A DNA stretch of 64,000 bases from Chloroflexota bacterium (GCA_021788625.1 JAJYKL010000008.1:16972-80971), one strand, 5' to 3'. Positions 1 to 8,470 are shown, counted from the stretch's first letter. Made by a program: numbers and translations. Notes: generated by a model not told the origin, from the letters alone.

Positions 1-135
1 TATCGCTTTAAGCGCGGCTATGGTGGTCAGATCGTGCGCCATATCGGTGCATGGGCGCAGGTGTTCTCCCCACTCCGCTGGTGGCTCTTTAGCCAGGCAC
101 GCCGATTCAGGAAAACTTCCGGCCTTAGTGCATAA
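1..135 (+). CDS. C-terminal fragment of a FemAB-like peptidoglycan bridge aminoacyltransferase
   Basis: This reading frame is open from the left edge and stops at TAA 133-135, giving the last 44 residues of a protein that starts outside the window. The fragment contains YRFKRGYGGQIVRHIGAW, which resembles the conserved C-terminal segment of FemAB/FmhB-type lipid II aminoacyltransferases (a K-x-G-F-G-G-x-x-V-x-x-x-G-x pattern). That family adds amino acids to the peptidoglycan stem peptide using aminoacyl-tRNA. The tail after it is basic and short. Only the C-terminus is visible, so the call rests on one motif and is tentative. Confidence 0.5.
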   Translation, partial: YRFKRGYGGQIVRHIGAWAQVFSPLRWWLFSQARRFRKTSGLSA

Positions 136-415
136 GTGGAATGCAGAGGTACGGTTGACGATTTGAGACGGGAGATTTGAGATTGGCTGTCTGATGTAAA
201 GCCGGGTACGTATCTGGCGCCGGTCCCGGTGAAAGGTCACATCGCTTAAGCTGCGATTTATTCATTTGTATCCAATCAGGTCGTATTTCATGTGCTCATT
301 GAATTTAGCTGTTCCGTGACGCACTGGGTCACCGTAAGCCGGTGACCCATGGTTGATTTGCAGCTTCCTGTCTCTAATATTCCGTTTTATTGATAACGAG
401 TACTAATTCAAAGTT
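136..415. other. 280-bp non-coding gap with a hairpin and a short direct repeat
   Basis: I see no credible gene here. It holds two copies of GATTTGAGA (160-168 and 174-182), a perfect 10-bp hairpin at 325-349, and an A+T-rich stretch just before the GH1 gene. TACTAA at 401-406 lies 9 nt before the ATG at 416, where no Shine-Dalgarno is seen, so a promoter giving a very short leader is possible. Confidence 0.5.
325..349. terminator. Perfect 10-bp stem-loop between the FemAB-like gene and the GH1 gene
   Basis: TGGGTCACCG (325-334) pairs exactly with CGGTGACCCA (340-349) around the loop TAAGC. There is no following T-run, so it is not a classical intrinsic terminator. It may end or stabilise the upstream transcript or act as a leader structure for the beta-glucosidase. 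Confidence 0.35.
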
Positions 416-1756
416 ATGGTTGATGCAACGTTTAACTTCCCCAAGGACTTCCGGTGGGGAACGGCTACGGCCGCTCACCAGGTAGAGGGGAATAACAATA
501 ACAATCAATGGTGGGAATGGGAACAGACGCCTGGCCACATCCTCAATAGTGATAAATCCGGCCGTGCGTGTGACTGGTGGAACAATGCGGAAGCCGACTT
601 CGATCGCATGGTGGAGTTGGGGCTGAATGCCCATCGCCTGTCCGTTGAGTGGAGCCGCATCGAGCCGCATGAAGGGGTTTTTGACGAGGCCGCCATCGAG
701 CGCTATCGCACGATGCTGAAGGGCTTGCGCCAGCGCGGCATTGAGCCAATGGTCACCCTGCACCACTTCACCAATCCTCTGTGGCTGGAAGAGCGTGGTG
801 GCTGGGAACATACTGATGTCAGTGTGCCGCTCTTCGCACGGTTCGTTACCAAAGTGGTGCAGACGATGGGCGACCTGTGCGATCTGTGGTGTACCATCAA
901 TGAACCCAACGTCTACGCCCTGCTGGGCTACGTTACCGATGGCGACATGCCACCTGGCGTGGTGAATCATTTGCAACGTGGCATGGCGGTCTTGTGCAAT
1001 ATGCTGCTGGGTCACGCGGCGGCTTACCAGGTTTTGCACCAGCACCAGAGGCAGGCGCGGGTGGGGATAGCCCACCATATGCGCTACATGCACCCTTTGC
1101 GTGATGGCCACCCTCTTGATGGGCTTGTAGCGGCCTTCCAAGACGAGATCTTTAATCAAAGCATTTTGAACGCGCTTACCAAAGGGCGCTGGGATTTGTT
1201 GCTGCGTCTGGGGCACCCACCCAGTGCGCGATCTCTGCGTGGCACGTTGGACTGGATCGGCTTGAATTATTACTCCCGCCAGTGTACGGTTTACGACCCG
1301 CATAGCCCGGGTACGCTCTTTGGCAGGCTGGTGAATATGCCGGGTGCCATGATGAGCGACTTCGAATATGGCGAAGTGTATCCGGAAGGCTTGATGCCGC
1401 TGCTCAAACGGTTGGCGCGCTACAGGCTGCCGATTTACATCACGGAAAACGGTCTGCCCGATGCCGATGACGATCTGCGCCCCAGCTTCCTGGTCCGCCA
1501 TTTACGTGTGCTGTGGAGCGCCATCCAGTCATCCCTCCCGGTGGCCGGTTATTATCACTGGTCGTTTATCGACAACTTCGAATGGTCCGAAGGCTGGCGC
1601 ATGAAGTTTGGGCTCTATGAGATGGACCCACTCACCCAGGTACGCAAGCCGCGCCAGAGCGCCTTCCTGTATCGCGATATCGCCAGAGCCAATGCCATCA
1701 CCAGCGATATGGTGCGGATGCATACGCCGCAATTGCTGGAAGCCATCTTCCCATGA
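416..1756 (+). CDS. Glycoside hydrolase family 1 beta-glucosidase/beta-glycosidase
   Basis: This 446-residue protein matches the usual size of bacterial GH1 enzymes, which hydrolyse terminal beta-linked glucose, galactose or related sugars in the cytoplasm with retention of configuration. The N-terminal FRWGTATAAHQVEG is the GH1 signature. TINEPN carries the acid/base Glu163 and ITENG carries the nucleophile Glu344. The SWSFIDNFEW-type segment near the C-terminus (HWSFIDNFEWSEGW) is the aglycone/glucose-binding loop. No signal peptide is seen, so it should act on imported or diffusible glycosides. Its stop overlaps the next gene's ATG by 4 bp, indicating a two-gene operon. The exact sugar specificity cannot be read from sequence. 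Confidence 0.95.
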   Translation: MVDATFNFPKDFRWGTATAAHQVEGNNNNNQWWEWEQTPGHILNSDKSGRACDWWNNAEADFDRMVELGLNAHRLSVEWSRIEPHEGVFDEAAIERYRTMLKGLRQRGIEPMVTLHHFTNPLWLEERGGWEHTDVSVPLFARFVTKVVQTMGDLCDLWCTINEPNVYALLGYVTDGDMPPGVVNHLQRGMAVLCNMLLGHAAAYQVLHQHQRQARVGIAHHMRYMHPLRDGHPLDGLVAAFQDEIFNQSILNALTKGRWDLLLRLGHPPSARSLRGTLDWIGLNYYSRQCTVYDPHSPGTLFGRLVNMPGAMMSDFEYGEVYPEGLMPLLKRLARYRLPIYITENGLPDADDDLRPSFLVRHLRVLWSAIQSSLPVAGYYHWSFIDNFEWSEGWRMKFGLYEMDPLTQVRKPRQSAFLYRDIARANAITSDMVRMHTPQLLEAIFP

Positions 1757-2649
1757 CCACAGGACGAGGCACCGCCATGGCGCATGCCAATGGCATTGAA
1801 ATCTGCTACGACACCTTTGGCGACTCAAGCTCCCCGGCTCTGTTGTTGGAAGCGGGGATGGGCAACCAGATGATCGAGTGGGACGCGGCTCTGTGCTCGG
1901 CGCTCGCTGCACGGGGGTTCTGGGTGATTCGCTATGATCACCGTGATGTGGGCAAATCAAGTAAGGTGACGCAGCTCACTCAGCCAGCCGCAGGGCCTGC
2001 GGCGTCTCGCACACCCTACTCGTTTCTCGATATGGTCCATGACGCCACAGGGTTGCTGGATTGGCTGGGTGTGGATCAGGCGCACGTTGTGGGCATTTCG
2101 ATGGGCGGGTGTCTGGTGCAGCTGATGGCCATTCATCATCGCGACCGGTTGCGAACCATAACGTTAATGCAGACGTTTGCCAAAGGCGCCGATCTACCTG
2201 GCCCAGGCCTAGGCGGCTTCCCTGTAAAGATGCCCGAGAGCACCGAGAAGGAAGCGTTTCTGCAGGAGTTCGTTGCCTGGGAGCAGTTCATCAGCGGAGC
2301 ACGTTACAGGCGTGACACCGCCTTTCTGCGCGCACAGGGTGAAGCGCTCCATGCGCGTGGCCTGACCATAGAAGGTCGTGTGGGACATGCGGCGGCAATG
2401 GCTGTTACACCGGACTGGTATGCGCAGCTGCCAGGCATTACCACTCCCACCCTCGTAATCCACGGTGACGCAGACCCGCTTGTGCCGGTGGAACTGGGCC
2501 TTGCCACGGCGAAAGCGATTCCGTGTTGCGAGTTACTCGTCATCGAGGGTTGGGGGCACGGTTTCCCAGCGCAATCATTATGGCCTCAACTGATTGAGGC
2601 TATCGCCACACACGCTTCACCGAATGCAAGAAGAGCAGCGGCACCGTAA
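1753..2649 (+). CDS. Alpha/beta-hydrolase fold protein
   Basis: A 298-residue alpha/beta hydrolase. It has the early HANGIEICYDTFGD and RYDHRDVGKSS segments typical of the large esterase/haloalkane-dehalogenase-like group, the nucleophile elbow GISMGG (Gly-x-Ser-x-Gly), an acidic residue in GDADPLVP and the catalytic His in GWGHGFP. The first ATG overlaps the GH1 stop codon (ATGA), suggesting translational coupling; an alternative start is ATG 1777 (MAHANG), which is closer to the usual family N-terminus. It is likely a cytoplasmic carboxylesterase or C-C hydrolase of unknown substrate. Co-transcription with a beta-glucosidase could mean it removes acyl groups from glycosides, but that is inference only. 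Confidence 0.85.
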   Translation: MTTGRGTAMAHANGIEICYDTFGDSSSPALLLEAGMGNQMIEWDAALCSALAARGFWVIRYDHRDVGKSSKVTQLTQPAAGPAASRTPYSFLDMVHDATGLLDWLGVDQAHVVGISMGGCLVQLMAIHHRDRLRTITLMQTFAKGADLPGPGLGGFPVKMPESTEKEAFLQEFVAWEQFISGARYRRDTAFLRAQGEALHARGLTIEGRVGHAAAMAVTPDWYAQLPGITTPTLVIHGDADPLVPVELGLATAKAIPCCELLVIEGWGHGFPAQSLWPQLIEAIATHASPNARRAAAP

Positions 2650-2720
2650 AGCGTATAAATTGTTTGTGTCTTTCCCTGAACTGTGGACTATGGTGGATTG
2701 GTACATCGCCCAAATCGACC

Positions 2721-3170
2721 TTATTCCACAGCGATCTTGACAACCACTTTCCTCACCGGCATGGGAGACTCATCGGCCATGCCTGGCATGTGGGCATCCT
2801 GCGGCCACAACAGCATAAAGTCACCCGGCCCCATGGGTAGCAAAACTCCTTCACCCGAGAGCGCTTGAAAGTCTTTGTCCGGATTGTAGTCGCCCAGCGT
2901 CAGGCGATCGAGCGATGCATAGCCCATCTTTTCCTTGCCGCTAACGATAAACTGCAGGTCAACATAGCGCCTGTGCGCCTCCCACCTGCCCTGTTCTTTT
3001 AGTTTACTGGTGTATTCCTGCACCATCACGTACATTTTCTGGCCATCCAGCTCGATGCGCCCGACTGGCAACGACGCCAGATCGGTGGACTTCAGGTAAT
3101 CAAAGGCCTGCCGAAAGCGAGGGCCGAGGTTGGCATAGGTTTGGGCATTCTTTATGTTGTCGTAAATCAT
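2721..3170 (-). CDS. YhcH/YjgK/YiaL family protein (DUF386)
   Basis: From ATG 3170 the protein is 149 residues and begins MIYDNIKNAQTYANLG, the normal start of this cupin-like family; a GGAG lies about 8 nt upstream, so I reject the longer frame that starts at 3209. Family features seen are GRIELDGQKMYVMVQEYTSK, the H-R-R-Y-V-D-L-Q-F-I-V-S-G motif and a late GPGDFMLLWPQDAHMPG with metal-type His/Asp residues. Members occur in sugar-acid and sialic-acid operons and have been proposed to act as anomerases or sugar isomerases. Here it is the last gene of the minus-strand sugar-acid operon, 45 bp after the four-carbon acid kinase, which supports a role on an open/closed sugar intermediate. Confidence 0.85.
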   Translation of the reverse strand: MIYDNIKNAQTYANLGPRFRQAFDYLKSTDLASLPVGRIELDGQKMYVMVQEYTSKLKEQGRWEAHRRYVDLQFIVSGKEKMGYASLDRLTLGDYNPDKDFQALSGEGVLLPMGPGDFMLLWPQDAHMPGMADESPMPVRKVVVKIAVE

Positions 3171-3215
3171 ATCCACACTCCCATGTCGTGAAGTATAGGA
3201 TTGAAACACACATAC

Positions 3216-4499
3216 CTAGTGCAACATCGGGTTGATGCCAATCTGCCGCATCAGGGCGTCTTCGGCACCGAACCCCCCTGCTTTGGTAATAACCTGCAGC
3301 CCGGCGTAGCGCCCATCAGCCAATTCGCCTATAGCGATGCCTGGTTGCGCTTCACCAGTCAGCAGCAGCCAATGTGCGCCCAGCGCCGTGCAGACTGCTG
3401 TTGCCACATCGCCACCTGTCAACACCAGCCGGCCGAACGCCATGCGTGAAGCTACTTTTACCGCTATGGCGCCGAGTTGGCGCGCCACCGCGAGACGGCC
3501 GAGTGGCGATTCAGCAAGTCCGGAGGTGGTCAGCACCGCGCACCCCATGCGCTGTAGCTTGGTCGTGATCTCATCGGCCAGTGTAGCCGTAACGCCGGCA
3601 TCGCCCGACAGCCAATCCGCGGTGGGTTGAATGACGGGGACGCCGCGCCCGTGCGCGTATTGCACCTGGCCAACCGTCGACGGGTGCAGACTGCCGGCGA
3701 TGATGAGTACGGGACCGGTCGGTCCAGTCAATACTGCATGGGAGTTGCCCGGTGCCTGAAGCTGGCTGGCCAGTGCGGTGGCTAACCCGGCAGAGCCGCA
3801 TAGCAGACGCACTCCTCTGGCGAGCGCCCATCGCACGAGCAGCTCCAGGTCGGTGTCGGTCTGCGCGTCGGCGATGATGATGCCCGAGTCATACGCCAGG
3901 CGATCGGATGGCAAGGGCCGGGGCAAGGTTTGCCCTTGCCCAGGGAGCGACCGCAAGGAATCGGCCCTACGACACAGGTCGTGACGTACCTCGTCTGACG
4001 TGAGCATGTGCACGGGACGGCTGGAATGGGCAAAGACCTCTGCCAGCCGCCCGTGCGCGCCTTCGTGGGCAAATAGGGTTAGCTCGAGAGGCTGACCATG
4101 CACCATAAGCTGGCCGTTCACGACAGTACGACCCTGGGCCGGGAACGCCGGCGTAACGAGGGCAGTATCGAGCTGCATAGCGTCCAGCAGTGCATGCAGC
4201 TCGTCTCCCGGGTGGCCGCGCAGTGTTGAATCGATCTTCTTGTAAACAATAGCTCCTACCTTGAGAGGTAGTAATAGCATACCGGCGGCGCGAACGGCGG
4301 CCACGGCGTCTGCGTGTGGCAGGTAGCGGCTCTCTGTGTTGAGCACCAGCACATCGGGCATGCCACCAGACGGTTGATCATCAGAGTGTCTGTTGCCAGC
4401 CTGTAATGTAATCCGCACCAGGGTGCGGAATCCACGCTGCGCAAACGCTGCTCCCGTATCGCACGCGCCGGTCAGGTCGTCGGCTATGACGGTTACCAT
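3216..4499 (-). CDS. Four-carbon acid sugar kinase (DUF1537/OtnK-DtnK family)
   Basis: From ATG 4499 this is 427 residues, the usual length for the DUF1537 ATP-dependent kinases that phosphorylate D-threonate, D-erythronate or 3-oxo-tetronates at O4. It opens MVTVIADDLTGACDTGAAF, the conserved substrate-binding start, and has a KKIDSTLRGHPGDEL segment and a C-terminal nucleotide-binding region with GSLHPSTVGQ and GGDVATAVC. The longer frame begins at a GTG inside a repeat array (4509-4535) and looks wrong. Its partner in the operon is a PdxA2-like dehydrogenase, the combination known to convert D-threonate via D-threonate 4-phosphate to dihydroxyacetone phosphate, so DtnK is the best guess. 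OtnK-type specificity cannot be excluded. Confidence 0.88.
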   Translation of the reverse strand: MVTVIADDLTGACDTGAAFAQRGFRTLVRITLQAGNRHSDDQPSGGMPDVLVLNTESRYLPHADAVAAVRAAGMLLLPLKVGAIVYKKIDSTLRGHPGDELHALLDAMQLDTALVTPAFPAQGRTVVNGQLMVHGQPLELTLFAHEGAHGRLAEVFAHSSRPVHMLTSDEVRHDLCRRADSLRSLPGQGQTLPRPLPSDRLAYDSGIIIADAQTDTDLELLVRWALARGVRLLCGSAGLATALASQLQAPGNSHAVLTGPTGPVLIIAGSLHPSTVGQVQYAHGRGVPVIQPTADWLSGDAGVTATLADEITTKLQRMGCAVLTTSGLAESPLGRLAVARQLGAIAVKVASRMAFGRLVLTGGDVATAVCTALGAHWLLLTGEAQPGIAIGELADGRYAGLQVITKAGGFGAEDALMRQIGINPMLH

Positions 4500-4508
4500 T
4501 GTTTTTCC

Positions 4509-4535
4509 CACGAATCTTCACGAACAGGCACGAAT
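4509..4535 (-). repeat. Three ATTCGTG-type heptamers at exact 10-bp spacing
   Basis: Read on the minus strand, ATTCGTG, GTTCGTG and ATTCGTG start every 10 bp just upstream of the kinase ATG at 4499. A fourth ATTCGTG lies in opposite orientation at 4631-4637, so the set brackets most of the larA-kinase intergenic region. One-turn spacing would place the copies on the same DNA face. It could be an operator or a dispersed extragenic repeat. Confidence 0.6.
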
Positions 4536-4644
4536 AAGAAGCATGGAAAGGGGTACGTGCGTATGCACAGGGCATATCGGAGGGATACCGAGTTTGTTGG
4601 GTAATGTAACCGTTTGACACATTTGTGTTGATTCGTGGACGATA

Positions 4645-5919
4645 TTACGGCAGGATGGGCAGAGTGTCCGGAGCGTGGGTGAGCACACTGACGGTCGCGT
4701 CCGGGCCATGCCTGCGCAGGGCAGCCTGTAATGCATCGTCCACACTTGCATACGGTGTGAAACCCAACGCCAGTGCATTTTCTCGTGAGATGCCCTCACT
4801 CACCAAGCTGACAGGCGCGTGCTCTCGGGTTTTGGCCCACGCCAGCACCACTGCTGCCGAGACGACATCCTTCACCTCACCTCGCCGGATCATCGTGTCG
4901 ATGCGTTCGGAAGGGAGGGCGGCGAACTCCAGCAGGTCGTTGTGCATCACCGACACTCCTTCGGGGCTGGGCGTTACGATGATGATGCTGCCGCCTGCTT
5001 TCACACTGATCTCAGACGGATAGAGTGATTTATGTGCTTGCCAGAACTCAATATCACAGGGGTGTGAACCGGCAACCACGATGTCGGCCATGCCTGGAAC
5101 CGGCACGCCGTACACCTGTTGCGCGCGCCGTACTCCCTCCCGGTGTGCGCGGATAAAGTCGCCATAAAAAGCCTGCACCAGACGCCCAGCAGGGTCCAAT
5201 ACCGTGTTGAGAATCACCTTCAGTCCGACCTGCCCGGCGATAGCCTCCAGCTCGGCGCGCACGGGGTTCTCCACCTGACCCAGGTACGAACGCGGTGCGC
5301 GCGTGCTCAGGTAGTGTGTCGCACCCGTAGTGACCGCTCCACACACTCCAGGCTGAATAATCTTTGCACCTGCCGAGTAGCCAGGGATGTGATGCGGCAC
5401 GATGCTACCCAGACCGATCAGGAAGTCTGACTCCATCGCGAGGCGGTTGACTGATACAGGCGTGCCATTGGGTGTGGTTCCCAGGTTCACCAGAGCATCG
5501 TCTGACTGCCACTGGTGGTTGACCACACGCACGTGCCGGGTGACTTCTGCTCCATAATGGCTGTCGATCTCACGGGGAGTCATGGGACGGTGCGTACCCA
5601 ACGCGATGAGCACCTTCACCTGCTCGTCGCGTATGCCGCTGGCATTCAACTCATCCAGCAGGGCTGGGATGATGAGGTGGACTGGCGTCTGGCGCGTGAG
5701 ATCGTCGGCACAGATGACCACGTTCCGCGCACCACGCGCTGCCTCGCGTAATGGAGGGCTTCCAATCGGCATCTGGAGGCAGCGCCGCACTTCAGCAGCC
5801 GGATCGTCGCATGCAGGCGTGTCGCGAGGAGAAAGCACTGCCAGCAGGTTTCGCGCTGGCACCTTCAGATCCAGCCTGGCATCGCCATAGGGCATCGAAA
5901 CGGTTACATTTTGTTGCAT
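4645..5919 (-). CDS. LarA-family nickel-pincer racemase/epimerase (DUF2088)
   Basis: A 424-residue member of the lactate-racemase family, whose members use a nickel-pincer nucleotide to racemise 2-hydroxy acids by hydride transfer. The residues known in Lactiplantibacillus LarA can be matched: Arg76 in DDLTRQTP, His110 in GTHRPMT, His176 in IVPHHIPG, Lys186 in YSAGAKIIQPG (cofactor attachment), His202 in THYLST, and Gln294/Lys297 in EFWQAHKSLYP. It therefore looks catalytically complete. It lies between a PdxA2-like dehydrogenase (162 bp upstream) and a four-carbon acid kinase (145 bp downstream), all on the minus strand, so a C2 epimerase acting on tetronates is more likely than lactate racemase. 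The cofactor genes larB, larC and larE are not in the window. Confidence 0.88.
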   Translation of the reverse strand: MQQNVTVSMPYGDARLDLKVPARNLLAVLSPRDTPACDDPAAEVRRCLQMPIGSPPLREAARGARNVVICADDLTRQTPVHLIIPALLDELNASGIRDEQVKVLIALGTHRPMTPREIDSHYGAEVTRHVRVVNHQWQSDDALVNLGTTPNGTPVSVNRLAMESDFLIGLGSIVPHHIPGYSAGAKIIQPGVCGAVTTGATHYLSTRAPRSYLGQVENPVRAELEAIAGQVGLKVILNTVLDPAGRLVQAFYGDFIRAHREGVRRAQQVYGVPVPGMADIVVAGSHPCDIEFWQAHKSLYPSEISVKAGGSIIIVTPSPEGVSVMHNDLLEFAALPSERIDTMIRRGEVKDVVSAAVVLAWAKTREHAPVSLVSEGISRENALALGFTPYASVDDALQAALRRHGPDATVSVLTHAPDTLPILP

Positions 5920-6038
5920 CCCTGCTTCACCCCTGAACAGTTACGTTGAAGTATAAGACCGCGGATTGAGGGTTCGCGTAGCATGATGCGGGCAGTCTGC
6001 ATAGACCTGGGCATTGGTTACACAAGGCTCGCGGGCAA

Positions 6039-6058
6039 CTGCCGCTCCGGTGCGGCAG
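6039..6058. other. 7-bp GC-rich stem-loop after the pdxA-like gene
   Basis: CTGCCGC (6039-6045) pairs with GCGGCAG (6052-6058) around a 6-nt loop, 24 nt past the stop of the pdxA-like gene on the minus strand. No T-tract follows, so partial termination or RNA stabilisation inside the operon is more likely than full termination. Confidence 0.35.
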
Positions 6059-6081
6059 CTCAGTTGAGGCACATGCGGGTA

Positions 6082-7110
6082 TCAGGACGACTGGCTGTGT
6101 GCTGCCACCATCTGCAGCGCCACATCTATGGCTGCCAGCAGGCTATCTTCGCGCGCACGACCTGTTCCGGCGATATCGAAGGCAGTGCCATGATCGACCG
6201 AGGTGCGGATAATTGGCAATCCAATGCTGACATTCACGCCATAGTCGAAAGCCAGCAGCTTCATCGGGATATGGCCCTGGTCGTGATACATCGCCACAAC
6301 AATATCAAACTCGCCCTTTACGGCACGTAAGAAGACCGTGTCCGGCGGTTGAGGGTCCGATACGTCCAGTCCGCGCTCTCGCGCGGCGCGTACGGCTGGC
6401 ATGATGCCCGTCTCTTCCTGGCGGCCAAAGAGGCCACCTTCACCCGCGTGCGGGTTCAGCCCGGCCACCGCGATGCGTGGGTGCAGAATGCCGAGTGCCT
6501 GGCACGAGTGTTGGGCCAGATCGATCACCTCCCCTACGCGCTCGGGCGTTACGCGCCGGATGGCCTCTTCCAGTGAGACGTGTGTACTGACGTGCACCAC
6601 GCGCAGATTGGGCCCCACCAGCAGCATACTCACCCTGGACGCGTGCGTCCTCTCGGCCAGCAGCTCGGTGTGCCCTGCGTAATTGAAACCTGCCTGGTTC
6701 ATGGCTGCCTTATTCAGTGGAGCGGTCACCACTGCGCCAACGCGACCTTCGATAGCCAGATCGCAAGCCCTGAAGACGTACTCCACCGCGGCGCGACCCG
6801 CACTCGGGTTTATCTGACCTGGTGGGCAGTCGGCGGGAGAAGCGTTGCCCAGGTCCAGCAGGGTGATGGTTTGCCCTCCGGTGTAGCGTCCGGCGGATGG
6901 GTCGGTGATGAATTCAAACTGCGGTGCTGTGTCGCCAACCCATTTCGCAGCACGCTGCAAGATGCGTTTATCGCCAATGACGAGAGGGCGCGCGCGCAGG
7001 GTGACTTCGGGGTGCCGCAGCGCCTTGACGACGATCTCCGGTCCAACCCCCGCCGGATCACCTATGGTAATGGCCAGGATGGGCCGCGTGTCAGGAAGCT
7101 TGTTGGTCAT
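6082..7110 (-). CDS. PdxA-family dehydrogenase, probably D-threonate 4-phosphate dehydrogenase (PdxA2 type)
   Basis: Starting at ATG 7110 (AAGGA about 6 nt upstream) the protein is 342 residues and begins MTNKLPDTRPILAITIGDPAGVGPEI, the PdxA signature. Metal-site histidines are visible in GHTELLAERTH, GLNPHAGEGG and YHDQGHIPMK. PdxA oxidises 4-phosphohydroxythreonine in vitamin B6 synthesis; the paralogue PdxA2 oxidises and decarboxylates D-threonate or D-erythronate 4-phosphate to dihydroxyacetone phosphate. The shared minus-strand neighbourhood with a DUF1537 kinase and the absence of other pdx genes favour PdxA2. It is the first gene of the operon, divergent from the LysM-CAP lipoprotein gene. 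Confidence 0.88.
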   Translation of the reverse strand: MTNKLPDTRPILAITIGDPAGVGPEIVVKALRHPEVTLRARPLVIGDKRILQRAAKWVGDTAPQFEFITDPSAGRYTGGQTITLLDLGNASPADCPPGQINPSAGRAAVEYVFRACDLAIEGRVGAVVTAPLNKAAMNQAGFNYAGHTELLAERTHASRVSMLLVGPNLRVVHVSTHVSLEEAIRRVTPERVGEVIDLAQHSCQALGILHPRIAVAGLNPHAGEGGLFGRQEETGIMPAVRAARERGLDVSDPQPPDTVFLRAVKGEFDIVVAMYHDQGHIPMKLLAFDYGVNVSIGLPIIRTSVDHGTAFDIAGTGRAREDSLLAAIDVALQMVAAHSQSS

Positions 7111-7256
7111 ACTGATTCCTTGCACAAGGCATAAACGGCCTCTGCTCAATCCAATGCCTGGCCTAAGTCAGACATGGTATATTCTGAAATTCATAGTGAG
7201 CATAAAAGAGTTGAGCTGATCATAACGCCAGATGAGCACGAAGTCACAGTGTTCCT

Positions 7257-7262
7257 TATAAT
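7257..7262 (+). promoter_or_regulatory. -10 element of the LysM-CAP lipoprotein gene
   Basis: A perfect TATAAT lies 26 nt before the ATG at 7289, leaving a leader of about 20 nt that contains the Shine-Dalgarno GAGG. No convincing -35 box is seen. Confidence 0.5.
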
Positions 7263-7288
7263 CCGTGCAGGTGCGAGGAATCCAACGC

Positions 7289-8470
7289 ATGACCAACCGA
7301 CGCAGCGCTCCGTGTTTCCCATCAATGGTGGCAGTCGTTGTACTGACCCTGGTGAGCGCCTGTGCCGGACAACCCAGCTCCACGCCAGACTTGACCGATC
7401 AGGCGATACACGGCGCAACAGTTCTGGCCGCCCTCCCCACTGCTGAGTCGCTGACGCCCCATCCAACCCAGACGCCAGCGCCAACGGCCACGCCTGTGAT
7501 TCCGACCGCCCTGCCTACTCAGGTGCCGCCGACAGCCGTAGTCAAGCCCCCGGTTGCCACGCCAGGCACGGTTGACTACACAGTAAAGGCCGGCGATACG
7601 CTGAGTTCAATCGCAGCAGCGTACCATGTGTCCATGGCAGCCATCATGCTGGCCAACAATATGGGCGATTCGCAAGTGGTGAAACTGGGACAGGTGCTGC
7701 ACATCCCAACAACCAGGTCCTGGCCCGACGAGAACGTATTCTGGTTTGTATACATTGTCCAACCGGGCGAGGCGTTGTCCAGCATAGCTGCACGTTTTCA
7801 TGTCAAGTTGGATGATCTGGTGCGGATCAACCAACTGACTGACGCCTCGTCCATTCGCGTTGGACAAAAGCTGGTCATCCCAGCCAAGGCGTATACGCCT
7901 AACGAACGCCCAACCGCTGAGCCAACCATCCCGCGCGGTGCCGCCGCCGCCGACGAACCGGCGACGAAGCAGGCTGTAGCACAAGCACCTGCGCCACAGA
8001 AACCGGCTGCGCCAGTCGCACCAGCACAGCAGGCCAACGTTCAGGTTTTGGCTGCACACGTGGCGAGCGTTGCCGGTTCAGAAGCGATGCGAGGAGCGCT
8101 GCTGGCGCTCTACAATCAGGCCCGCGCAGCGGCTGGTCTGGCGCCACTGGCAGCGTCTGCCATCCTGCAGTCGGCCGCGCAGGGGCATGCGGATGATTGT
8201 GCACAACGTGGCTATGGCAGCCACTTCGGATCCGATGGGTCAACCATCCGGCAGCGCATCCTGCGCGCCGGGTATCCTGGAACGTACGTCAGCGAGAACT
8301 GGGCCTGGAGCACCAGCGTGGCGCAGGCGTTTGACATGTGGTTCAACCAGGAGGCGAGTGGCGGGCCTCACCGCAGCAACATTCTCAACACGCGCTTCAC
8401 CCAGGTGGGCTTTGGCGTCTCCATTACCACCGACGGATATTACTTTATCGCCGACTTTGGCGCTCCGTGA
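7289..8470 (+). CDS. Lipoprotein with two LysM repeats and a CAP/SCP domain
   Basis: From ATG 7289 (GAGG upstream; the GTG at 7265 is rejected) the product is 393 residues. It has a basic N-terminus, a hydrophobic stretch and a lipobox LVSAC, so it should be a lipoprotein. A Pro/Thr-rich linker leads to LysM 1 (YTVKAGDTLSSIAAAYHVS) and LysM 2 (YIVQPGEALSSIAARFHVK), both with the GDT/GEA-L-x-x-I-A core that binds peptidoglycan or chitin. After an Ala/Pro/Gln-rich linker comes a C-terminal CAP domain (LLALYNQARAAAGL, ENWAW, HRSNILN) resembling bacterial YkwD-type proteins. The likely role is at the cell wall; bacterial CAP activity is not firmly known. It is monocistronic and convergent with the suf operon. 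Confidence 0.9.
   Translation: MTNRRSAPCFPSMVAVVVLTLVSACAGQPSSTPDLTDQAIHGATVLAALPTAESLTPHPTQTPAPTATPVIPTALPTQVPPTAVVKPPVATPGTVDYTVKAGDTLSSIAAAYHVSMAAIMLANNMGDSQVVKLGQVLHIPTTRSWPDENVFWFVYIVQPGEALSSIAARFHVKLDDLVRINQLTDASSIRVGQKLVIPAKAYTPNERPTAEPTIPRGAAAADEPATKQAVAQAPAPQKPAAPVAPAQQANVQVLAAHVASVAGSEAMRGALLALYNQARAAAGLAPLAASAILQSAAQGHADDCAQRGYGSHFGSDGSTIRQRILRAGYPGTYVSENWAWSTSVAQAFDMWFNQEASGGPHRSNILNTRFTQVGFGVSITTDGYYFIADFGAP

Noticed and set aside
160..182. GATTTGAGA direct repeat as an attachment site
   Set aside because: Two 9-bp copies without a nearby integrase, tRNA or second distant copy are not evidence for integration.
374..1501. Long minus-strand frame (375 codons) opposite the GH1 gene
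   Set aside because: It is antisense to a well-conserved beta-glucosidase and has no domain or start signal. It is a codon-bias shadow.
4509..4637. A short CRISPR array
   Set aside because: The repeats are only 7 bp with 3-bp separations, and there are no spacers or cas genes.
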